A stretch of DNA of 11,150 nucleotides, from contig CADBNX010000502.1 of assembly GCA_902796115.1 (NCBI GenBank), positions 1-11,150 on the forward strand, read 5' to 3'. The stretch is from an uncultured Eubacteriales bacterium (GTDB lineage Bacteria; Bacillota; Clostridia; Christensenellales; Aristaeellaceae). Below the pieces are notes generated by a model that saw nothing but the letters and a program-made list of their open reading frames with translations, searched no databases and was not told the origin of the DNA. Numbering within the stretch: the first letter of the stretch is position 1; each line of letters starts with the position of its first letter. Shown one piece after another: positions 1-5,513 of this stretch. A program made the position numbers and the translations under genes.

Positions 1-675
1 GTCGATGCATTCCCTGATCAGATCCAGGCAGATTTTTCTGGATTCGGGATTTGCCGCCACTTCGCCGAAGGTGCAGCCAAAGACTGTGCCCAGTCCCGAG
101 AATGCGGCGTTGATCAGCAGCTTGCTCCATCTCACGCTTTTCAGATCCGGAACGATTTCGACCGGGCACATGTTTTCAAGGACCGCCTTCACCCGGTCAC
201 AGCGCGTATCCCATTTGCCGTCGATCGGGCCCAGACCGAAGGAAAGACTGTCAGGCGCGCTCGTGAGGCGCGAAACGCCGGGCTCCAGAAGCGTGGCGCC
301 CCAGGATACGGTGCAGCCCATCACGTGCCTTTCGCCCAGCACCTCGCAGAGAAGCGCCTCCGGAAGACCGTTCTGCAGCGTGCAGACGATGCCGTCGTCC
401 GAGAGAAGCGGTTTCAGGAATTCTGCTGTCTTTCTGTTTTCGGACTGTTTGGTTACGAGCAGGATCAGATCCCACCTGCCCGTCATTTCATCGGGGAGCA
501 TGGCCCTGACGGGAACCGTCATTTCCACCGTGCCCTTCACCCTTGCGCCGTCCCGGTTCAGAGCGGCGACATGCACGGGATTGCGGTGAATCAGGACTGT
601 ATCGAGCCCGGCTTTTGTCAGACAGGCGCCGAGAACCACGCCCAGGGAACCGGCGCCGAAAACCGCGATCCGCAT
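1..675 (-). CDS. panE: 2-dehydropantoate 2-reductase (ketopantoate reductase, ApbA/PanE family), 3' end outside window
   Basis: This cytoplasmic enzyme would reduce ketopantoate to pantoate with NADPH, in pantothenate/CoA synthesis. The visible 225 residues start with a Rossmann motif GAGSLG (7-12). They include Lys76 in VTKQ, Asn102 in LQNG, and KLLINA with Lys185 and Asn189, which line up with E. coli PanE Lys72, Asn98, Lys176 and Asn180 (family knowledge). Family members are about 300 residues, so roughly the last quarter lies beyond position 1. The start is the ATG at 675, preceded by AGGAGA (683-688). It begins only 14 bp after the lepB stop, so the two are probably co-transcribed and translationally close. 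ApbA/PanE paralogues with other 2-oxoacid substrates exist, so the exact substrate is inferred; the family call is firm. Confidence 0.88.
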   Translation of the reverse strand, partial: MRIAVFGAGSLGVVLGACLTKAGLDTVLIHRNPVHVAALNRDGARVKGTVEMTVPVRAMLPDEMTGRWDLILLVTKQSENRKTAEFLKPLLSDDGIVCTLQNGLPEALLCEVLGERHVMGCTVSWGATLLEPGVSRLTSAPDSLSFGLGPIDGKWDTRCDRVKAVLENMCPVEIVPDLKSVRWSKLLINAAFSGLGTVFGCTFGEVAANPESRKICLDLIRECID

Positions 676-689
676 GGCCGCTTCTCCTG

Positions 690-1328
690 TCAGCGGATGC
701 CGCGGATGCGGTTCAGCGGCCAGAGTACGAAACGGACCCTGCCCATGATCATGTTCCGATGGATGGGCCCCACGTCGGACGCGCGGCTGTCATGGCTGGT
801 GAGACGGTTGTCACCCATCACGAAATACTGATCTTCCCCGAGGGTGATCTCGGAAAAGTCACGGGGCACAGATCCCATGAACTCGGGATCCTCGACCAGG
901 GAGCCGTTCACATACAGCTTTCCGCCGGAAATCATGACGGTGTCCCCGGGAAGGGCGACAAGGCGCTTGACAAAGAGGGTGTAACTGTCAAGCGACAGCC
1001 CCGCGCCGAGCGCGAACGAGCCTCCGGTGCGGTTCGGATAGCGGCAGATCACCACATCGTTGCGCTGTACGGAGCCGAAGAGATAATCGAGCTTTGACAC
1101 ATAAACGATTTCGTTGTTCTGCAGGGTATTGGTCATGCTGGTGCCGTCGACCCTGATGGGTTCGAAAACAAACATGCGGATCACCATCGCAATGGCCAGC
1201 GCGCAAAGAAGCGTAACGACCCAGCTCATGATTTCGTATTTCACCGGACTGAGTTCCTTTTTCTTTTTTTCTTTTCTGCCGCCTTTGGCGGGTTCGGTTT
1301 TTTTGATGTCGGGCTGCTGTTCAGTCAT
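690..1328 (-). CDS. lepB: Signal peptidase I (type I leader peptidase)
   Basis: This membrane serine protease removes signal peptides from Sec-exported proteins at the outer face of the cytoplasmic membrane. The protein has 212 residues. A very basic N-terminus (lysine-rich, 15-30) precedes one transmembrane segment (about 34-55). The catalytic Ser64 sits in VDGTSM, the general-base Lys121 in VKRLVALPGD, and the box E motif GDNR...SHDSR at 172-182. This is the usual Ser/Lys dyad and the short Gram-positive form. The ATG at 1328 is chosen because a GGAGG lies just upstream inside the preceding gene. An in-frame extension to 1502 would add unrelated sequence. The gene overlaps the end of the DUF951 gene by 8 bp and is followed closely by panE, so translation is probably coupled. 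Possible local exported substrates include the CapA-like protein, but this is only inference. Confidence 0.96.
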   Translation of the reverse strand: MTEQQPDIKKTEPAKGGRKEKKKKELSPVKYEIMSWVVTLLCALAIAMVIRMFVFEPIRVDGTSMTNTLQNNEIVYVSKLDYLFGSVQRNDVVICRYPNRTGGSFALGAGLSLDSYTLFVKRLVALPGDTVMISGGKLYVNGSLVEDPEFMGSVPRDFSEITLGEDQYFVMGDNRLTSHDSRASDVGPIHRNMIMGRVRFVLWPLNRIRGIR

Positions 1329-1587
1329 GTTGGTCCTCCGTTTGATTTGATGATGTAAGGTCTGTCGGCAAAGTGCATTCTGCCTGCGGGAATGTATGGC
1401 CGCTGCCCCGGGACAGGAGCGCTTTTCTGCGTTTGAGGAAAGCCGCTCTGTCAAGCATGACGATACGGCCGCATCCCCGGCAGCGGATTTTGATATCCGC
1501 ACCCGTACGGATCACCGTCCATACATCGCTGCCGCACGGATGCTTTTTTCTGGTTTTGACAACATCTCCCAAACAAATGTCATCCAT
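1321..1587 (-). CDS. DUF951 family protein (YyzM-like) with C-terminal extension
   Basis: A small protein of 88 residues and unknown molecular function, found widely in Bacillota. The first 60 residues show the family pattern: a GDVV start, KKHPCG (14-19), W23, R-x-GAD (27-31), then CRGCGR (36-41) and an R47 following VML. The spaced cysteines C18, C36 and C39 suggest a metal-binding or zinc-ribbon-like fold (inference). Members are typically about 60-70 residues; here some 25 extra polar residues run on to the stop and overlap the lepB start by 8 bp. The start is the ATG at 1587, with GGAGG 11 nt upstream; a TTG at 1605 overlaps that ribosome binding site and is less likely. It is the first gene after the strong leftward promoter. 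Confidence 0.85.
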   Translation of the reverse strand: MDDICLGDVVKTRKKHPCGSDVWTVIRTGADIKIRCRGCGRIVMLDRAAFLKRRKALLSRGSGHTFPQAECTLPTDLTSSNQTEDQHD

Positions 1588-1619
1588 CCGGCACAGCACC
1601 TCCAACAGATATCATTCTT

Positions 1620-1648
1620 ATTATATAGCGAGAAAGAAAATATGTCAA
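1620..1648 (-). promoter_or_regulatory. Perfect-consensus sigma-A promoter for the DUF951-lepB-panE operon
   Basis: On the minus strand, TTGACA (1648-1643) and TATAAT (1625-1620) are separated by exactly 17 bp. This is a full match to the housekeeping promoter consensus. It points leftward and ends about 33 bp before the DUF951 start codon, giving a short leader that contains the GGAGG ribosome binding site. No terminator or riboswitch-like fold is seen in the leader. Confidence 0.9.
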
Positions 1649-1664
1649 AGGAACAATGATATTC

Positions 1665-1693
1665 TTGCATTCGGGATGAAAGTGTGCTATTCT
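1665..1693 (+). promoter_or_regulatory. Promoter of the DtxR-family gene with dyad at the -10
   Basis: TTGCAT (1665-1670) and TATTCT (1688-1693) are separated by 17 bp and lie 25 bp upstream of the DtxR-family start codon. The -10 hexamer is flanked exactly by the inverted arms GTGTGC (1682-1687) and GCACGC (1694-1699), which pair except for one G-T wobble. Such a dyad over the -10 is a plausible operator, perhaps for autoregulation (inference). Confidence 0.65.
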
Positions 1694-1718
1694 GCACGCA
1701 GAAAGGCGGGTTTTGACG

Positions 1719-2105
1719 ATGAAGATTATGAAATCGGCGGAAGATTATCTGGAGTCGATGCTGATCCTGAAAGAAAAGCACGGCTATATCCGTTCGGTGG
1801 ATATCGCGGCCGAGCTCGGTATCACAAGGCCTTCCGTCAGTTACGCGATCAAGCGCCTTGCGGAGAACGGGTATATCACGCGCGACGGGACGGGATGGAT
1901 CATCCTGACGGATAAGGGCAGGGAGATCGCCGAGCGGATCTATGAACGCCACAGGGTGCTGACCGAGCTGCTGTGCAGGCTCGGCGTGGACGAGAAGCAC
2001 GCGCGGGAAGACGCCTGCAGGATCGAGCACGACCTGAGCATGGAAACGTTTGAAAAAATCAGGTTGTACGCCGAAAAACTCAGGGAAAAAGAAATTCATG
2101 AATAG
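1719..2105 (+). CDS. DtxR/MntR-family metal-dependent transcriptional regulator
   Basis: A 128-residue metal-responsive DNA-binding repressor, presumably sensing Fe(II) or Mn(II) and controlling metal uptake or storage. Residues 6-65 form the winged helix (recognition region around ITRPSVSYAIKRL), and residues 66-125 form the dimerisation domain (H78 in YERHRVL; ACRIEHDLS at 99-107). It lacks the SH3-like third domain of classical DtxR, so it is the short MntR-like form. By family alignment, the metal ligands would be D9, E12, H78, C100, E103 and H104. D9/E12 resemble MntR, while the Cys resembles DtxR Cys102. The ATG at 1719 is used, with a weak GGCGGG upstream; the ATG at 1728 is an alternative. 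A hairpin follows, then the radical SAM gene 45 bp downstream. The metal specificity cannot be fixed from sequence. Confidence 0.9.
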   Translation: MKIMKSAEDYLESMLILKEKHGYIRSVDIAAELGITRPSVSYAIKRLAENGYITRDGTGWIILTDKGREIAERIYERHRVLTELLCRLGVDEKHAREDACRIEHDLSMETFEKIRLYAEKLREKEIHE

Positions 2106-2133
2106 CAGCTTGCCGGGCACAGGCCCGGCGCTG
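2106..2133 (+). terminator. GC-rich hairpin between DtxR-family and radical SAM genes
   Basis: A perfect 7-bp stem GCCGGGC/GCCCGGC closes an ACAG loop (2112-2129). It is extended by CAGC/GCTG across a two-base TT bulge, starting directly after the stop codon. It is followed by TTGTTG rather than a clean U-run, so it is probably a partial terminator, attenuator or mRNA-stabilising hairpin rather than a strong intrinsic terminator. Confidence 0.5.
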
Positions 2134-2150
2134 TTGTTGAAGGTGGAAAG

Positions 2151-3275
2151 ATGAAGATCGGAAAAAAAGACGCGCTGATGTGGTTCCGCTTTTTCGCGCA
2201 GATGCCCCCGGATGAGGAACTGTCTCCCAGACAGACGGAGATCGCGCTTGCCGTGCTCAGTCAGATCGAGGCGGCACAGGAGGAAAAAATCCGGCTTCTG
2301 CAGGAAAAAATACCGGGACGCAGGACGATGGACGGCATGACGGATTATGTGGGAGACGAAAGTCTGTTTCCGAAGGGGTGCAGGTCCTGCCTGTTCGGAA
2401 ACGGTCTGAGCGCCGTCAGGAAAACCAACCGGTGCAACCTGCGCTGTCCCTTCTGCTACGATTACGGGGCGCTCGACGAACAGCCGCCCGTGGGAGAAGG
2501 GTACTGGGAGATCGGGGGGACCAGGTACCGTGCGGACGATCTTCCTCTTTTGCTGCGCATGCCCAACAAACCGACCGGAGTCGCATATGTGTATCTTGAG
2601 CCGTTCATGGAAATCGAAGCGTACGCGGACATCATCCGTCAGATGCACCGGGGCGGCGTGTATCAGCATATGTATACAAACGGAACGCTTGCGACGGAGA
2701 AAAACCTGCAGATGCTCGCGGACGCCGGGCTGGATGAACTGCGGTTCAATCTGGGCGCGTCCGGGTGCAGCGACGCGGTCATCGGCCATATGAAGGAAGC
2801 GGCCTCCTGCCTGCCGGCGGTAGGGGTGGAAACGCCGATGACAGAGGAGTTTTTCGAGGCTTTCCACCGGAAAAAAGAGCGGATCCTTACAAGCGGGATC
2901 AGGTTCATCAACTGCGCGGAACTTCATCTGAACGAAAACAACCTTCCCAATTACCTCGGCTGCAGCATGTATATGACGCGGCTGGGGTATCTGAGCCCGA
3001 CGTTCAGCCGGGAGCTGACGCTGGAACTGATGCGGGAAGCCGATCTGGAAAAATGGCCTGTTCTGGTGCATGACTGTTCCAACAGGACGAAGCTGGCCCG
3101 GGACGTGCATCTGAAGGCCGTGGAGGGAGGATGGTTCGGCGCCAGCGGATGGGCGATGGAATTCGACCGGATTCCGTTTGAAGCGTTTCTGCCCGTCCTG
3201 GAGGATGAGACGTTCCGCTTTCTCTCGGAGGAACCCATGCCGGAGGGATTCCGCCCGGGCGACATCGTGCTGTAG
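2151..3275 (+). CDS. Radical SAM protein of unassigned function
   Basis: A 374-residue radical SAM enzyme. The [4Fe-4S] motif is C95-x3-C99-x2-C102 in RCNLRCPFCY. Downstream come a YLEPFME segment (148-154) in the position of the usual GGEP motif, and a TNGTL strand followed by a helix and AGLDELRFNLG. A second CxxC (C77, C80 in GCRSCLFGNG) lies just before the cluster motif, a layout I associate with PFL-activase-related proteins of the COG2108 type (tentative). No SPASM or twitch domain is obvious. Isolated cysteines C255, C271 and C309 could serve as further ligands. AAGGTGG sits ahead of the ATG at 2151. The gene lies between a metal regulator and argH. An oxygen-sensitive Fe-S enzyme beside a possible iron sensor is suggestive, but the substrate is unknown. 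Confidence 0.85.
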   Translation: MKIGKKDALMWFRFFAQMPPDEELSPRQTEIALAVLSQIEAAQEEKIRLLQEKIPGRRTMDGMTDYVGDESLFPKGCRSCLFGNGLSAVRKTNRCNLRCPFCYDYGALDEQPPVGEGYWEIGGTRYRADDLPLLLRMPNKPTGVAYVYLEPFMEIEAYADIIRQMHRGGVYQHMYTNGTLATEKNLQMLADAGLDELRFNLGASGCSDAVIGHMKEAASCLPAVGVETPMTEEFFEAFHRKKERILTSGIRFINCAELHLNENNLPNYLGCSMYMTRLGYLSPTFSRELTLELMREADLEKWPVLVHDCSNRTKLARDVHLKAVEGGWFGASGWAMEFDRIPFEAFLPVLEDETFRFLSEEPMPEGFRPGDIVL

Positions 3276-3344
3276 AAGGCACGGGGCATAACGGACTGAA
3301 GTTTTGAATGTAACGTATTGCCGGACAGGAGGGTTGAACGGGAT

Positions 3345-4727
3345 ATGAAGCTTTGGGCAGGAAGGACCAGCGGAAAAACGGATTCGGCGGCGGACGATTT
3401 CAATTCGTCGATCCGGTTCGATCAGAAAATGTACAGGCAGGATATCCGGGGAAGCATCGCTCATGCGAAAATGCTCGCCAAACAGGGGATCCTCACGGAA
3501 ACAGAGGCAGAGAGGATCGTTCGGGGGCTGACGGACATTCTCGGCGATCTGGAAACGGGAAGGCTGCCCTTTGATCCGGGAGCGGAAGACATCCATATGT
3601 TCATCGAACAGGAGCTCACCGCGAGGATCGGCGAGGACGGGAAAAGACTGCATACGGCAAGAAGCAGAAACGACCAGGTGGCGCTTGATCTGCGGCTCTA
3701 TCTTCGCGATGCCTGCGGGGAGATCCTGCGTGCGGTGCATACCGCCGCCCGGGCGCTGCTGGACAAGGCAAAAGAAAACACCGGGACCATTCTGCCCGGA
3801 TATACGCATCTGCAGCGGGCACAGCCGGTTCTGTTCGCACAGCACCTTCTTGCTTACGACTGGATGCTGATCCGGGATGCCGGAAGGATCCGCGATGCCG
3901 TCAGGCGCATGAACGCATCCCCGATCGGCGCGTGCGCGCTGAGCGGCACCACCTATGACACCGACCGGAGATATGAAGCGGAAGAACTCGGGTTTGATTC
4001 GGTCTGTCCCAATTCGATGGACGCCGTCAGCGACCGCGACTTTGCCCTCGAGGTAAGCGCCGCGTGCAGCATCCTGATGATGCATCTGTCCCGCCTTTCG
4101 GAGGAGCTGATCCTCTGGAGTTCATGGGAATTCCGCTTTGTGGAACTGGATGACGATTATACGACGGGCTCCTCCATCATGCCGCAGAAAAAGAATCCGG
4201 ATATGGCGGAACTGATCCGCGGAAAAACGGGCCGGGTATATGGGGATCTGATGTCTCTGCTGACAGTGATGAAGGGACTGCCTCTTTGCTACAACAAAGA
4301 TATGCAGGAGGACAAGGAAGCCGTATTCGACGCGGTCGATACGGTTCTTGCCTGCCTGGGGATCCTTTCTCCCATGATCGCCACCATGCGGGTGAACCGG
4401 GAAAACATGAAGGCCGCTGCCCAGAAAGGATTCATCAACGCCACGGATCTGGCGGATTATCTGACGCAGAAAAAACTGCCCTTCCGGGACGCCTACAAAA
4501 TCGCGGGACGCCTGGTGAACAGATGCATCCGGGAAGGCAGGATCCTGGAGGATATGCCGCTGGAAGCGTTCAGAGAAGAGAGCAGCCTGTTCGAAGCGGA
4601 CGTATATGAATGCATCGCCCTGGAAAGGTGCGTCAAAAAACGGATCTCCGAGGGCGGGACCGGACCGGATTCCGTTCTGAAACAGATCGCAGATGTGGAA
4701 GCGTATCTGAGCCGGGAAAACGGGTAA
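3345..4727 (+). CDS. argH: Argininosuccinate lyase
   Basis: It splits argininosuccinate into arginine and fumarate, the last step of arginine synthesis, as a cytoplasmic homotetramer. The 460 residues match the family length. Family motifs are KLWAGR at the N-terminus, ARSRNDQV (105-112), GYTHLQRAQP with His155, and the fumarase/lyase superfamily signature GSSIMPQKKNP (275-285) with its catalytic loop serines. All expected active-site segments are intact. The ATG at 3345 begins the conserved KLWAGR sequence and follows AGGAGGG (3327-3333); an upstream in-frame TTG at 3318 would include the ribosome binding site and is rejected. The usual partner argG is not in the window. A 69-bp gap separates it from the radical SAM gene, with no clear promoter in between. 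No convincing terminator follows. Confidence 0.97.
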   Translation: MKLWAGRTSGKTDSAADDFNSSIRFDQKMYRQDIRGSIAHAKMLAKQGILTETEAERIVRGLTDILGDLETGRLPFDPGAEDIHMFIEQELTARIGEDGKRLHTARSRNDQVALDLRLYLRDACGEILRAVHTAARALLDKAKENTGTILPGYTHLQRAQPVLFAQHLLAYDWMLIRDAGRIRDAVRRMNASPIGACALSGTTYDTDRRYEAEELGFDSVCPNSMDAVSDRDFALEVSAACSILMMHLSRLSEELILWSSWEFRFVELDDDYTTGSSIMPQKKNPDMAELIRGKTGRVYGDLMSLLTVMKGLPLCYNKDMQEDKEAVFDAVDTVLACLGILSPMIATMRVNRENMKAAAQKGFINATDLADYLTQKKLPFRDAYKIAGRLVNRCIREGRILEDMPLEAFREESSLFEADVYECIALERCVKKRISEGGTGPDSVLKQIADVEAYLSRENG

Positions 4728-4870
4728 CGCCCGCGGACAGCTGCGTTTCGGGAAAAAGGGCGGCGGAAATACGGCAAACCGGAAATGAAAACGCAATGAA
4801 ATCGAAACATAATTTACAATTCAAGCGCACCTGCCCGGTGGAAAATGCGGGAACACGGACGGTGGATAAC

Positions 4871-4897
4871 CCGGTTTTTCCACCCCGGTTTTCAACA
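4871..4897 (+). repeat. Tandem CCGGTTTT-CMACM repeat within the DnaA-box cluster
   Basis: CCGGTTTTTCCACC (4871-4884) is followed immediately by CCGGTTTTCAACA (4885-4897). Each copy carries a reverse-strand DnaA-box-like core, spaced 13-14 bp apart. Confidence 0.6.
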
Positions 4898-5005
4898 GAG
4901 ACGGCACGAAAACAGGAAAATAACCGTTCCAAAAGTGGATAAGTCGGTGGATAATGTGGAAAACTGCTTGTCTCCGGAAAAAACGGGGCAAACCTTGAAA
5001 ACAGC

Positions 5006-5039
5006 GGCTTTTCATGGAAAGCCGGCGGGGAAAGCCCCG
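5006..5039 (+). repeat. Two adjacent small hairpins in the argH-HTH intergenic region
   Basis: GGCTTTT and GGAAAGCC (5006-5023) fold over a CATG loop, with one G-T pair. Immediately after it, CGGGG and CCCCG (5026-5039) close an AAAG loop. No U-run follows either, so they do not look like terminators. They sit between the main DnaA-box group and the last box at 5046. Confidence 0.5.
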
Positions 5040-5174
5040 AAAACGGGTGGAAAAGGTGTGTACGCAAAGAAACAGAATTATGGCGAAAAATTCATGTTTT
5101 TTTTCCTTGACACGGATTTGCGCGGGAAACGGAAAACGGTCGGCGCGGACGCACTCCGAGGGAGGAAGCCTGAC

Positions 5175-5420
5175 ATGAGAAACGGGAAATACCCGATCCT
5201 GCAGGCGCAGATGGTGATCCGCGGGATGACGAGGCGGGATCTGGCGGAACAGATCCATATCAGCTATGTGAGCATGAACCGGAAAATGGCCGGCATGACT
5301 CCGTTCACGCTGGATGAGGCGATACGGATCAGGGAAGCGCTCGGAACGGAGACGGCGCTGGAAAAACTGTTCGGACCCGCAGGCGGCGGGGAAAAAACAG
5401 CCGTTTCCGGGCAAAGATAA
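5175..5420 (+). CDS. Small HTH (XRE/Cro-like) DNA-binding protein
   Basis: An 81-residue protein. Residues 5-65 read as a small helix-turn-helix domain. The pattern MTRRDLAEQIHISYVSMNRKMAG (residues 18-40, given here in family style) is typical of XRE-type repressors: a helix, a turn after the HIS, then a recognition helix. It continues with TPFTLDEAIRIREALG and ends in a polar tail rich in Gly and charged residues. The ATG at 5175 has GGAGG (5161-5165) nine bases upstream. A TTGACA at 5107 lies upstream but lacks a recognisable -10. The gene sits directly right of the DnaA-box cluster and 93 bp before the oxidoreductase operon. Phage- or plasmid-type repressors have this size, as do stand-alone chromosomal regulators. 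Its targets are unknown. Confidence 0.75.
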   Translation: MRNGKYPILQAQMVIRGMTRRDLAEQIHISYVSMNRKMAGMTPFTLDEAIRIREALGTETALEKLFGPAGGGEKTAVSGQR

Positions 5421-5435
5421 ATCTGCCGGGGCACA

Positions 5436-5464
5436 TTGAAAGACTTTCTTTCATGTGGTAGAAT
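5436..5464 (+). promoter_or_regulatory. Extended -10 promoter of the oxidoreductase operon, with overlapping palindrome
   Basis: TTGAAA (5436-5441), a 17-bp spacer and TAGAAT (5459-5464), preceded by TGG as an extended -10. A perfect dyad TGAAAG-N5-CTTTCA (5437-5453) covers the -35 and the start of the spacer. This is where a repressor or activator could bind. AAAGGAG (5499-5505) serves the first gene. Confidence 0.75.
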
Positions 5465-5513
5465 AACACCATCGGATCGGCAAACGATTCGGCAAGGTAA
5501 AGGAGTAGGGTCC

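Larger units (their letters stand above)
4728..5174. other. 447-bp intergenic region with DnaA-box cluster (candidate origin or DnaA-binding locus)
   Basis: No gene is supported here. Its right half is packed with 9-mers close to the DnaA box TGTGGATAA. Boxes at 8/9 are GGTGGATAA (4861-4869), AGTGGATAA (4934-4942), GGTGGATAA (4946-4954) and TGTGGAAAA (4955-4963); the last two abut. Boxes at 7/9 are GGTGGAAAA (4837-4845 and 5046-5054), the reverse-strand TTTTCCACC (4876-4884) and TTTTCAACA (4889-4897). The pair at 4861 and 4876 is head to head. AT-rich stretches flank the cluster at about 4790-4825 and 5060-5107, in an otherwise GC-rich window. A replication origin, a DnaA titration/reactivation site or a DnaA-regulated promoter region are all possible; dnaA and dnaN are not seen nearby. 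Confidence 0.6.

Noticed and set aside
690..1502. N-terminally extended lepB beginning at 1502
   Set aside because: The extra 58 residues overlap the DUF951 gene in another frame and lack family similarity; the ATG at 1328 has a proper ribosome binding site.
1512..4085. Long open frame on the minus strand (about 857 codons) opposite the regulator, radical SAM gene and argH
   Set aside because: It runs antisense to three well-supported genes, has no recognisable domain and is explained by GC-rich codon use.
4728..4762. CGCCC...GGGCG as an argH terminator
   Set aside because: The arms are short, the loop is about 25 nt and no U-run follows.
4837..5054. CRISPR array or phage attachment repeats in the repeat-rich gap
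   Set aside because: The repeats are only 9 bp, irregularly spaced and in both orientations, with no spacer pattern, integrase or tRNA nearby.
5107..5135. TTGACA as the promoter of the small HTH gene
   Set aside because: No acceptable -10 hexamer is found 16-18 bp downstream, so it is not called as a promoter.
4845..5174. Upstream extension of the small HTH gene through the intergenic region
   Set aside because: The extension would run through the DnaA-box repeats and has no ribosome binding site or domain; ATG 5175 has a good GGAGG.
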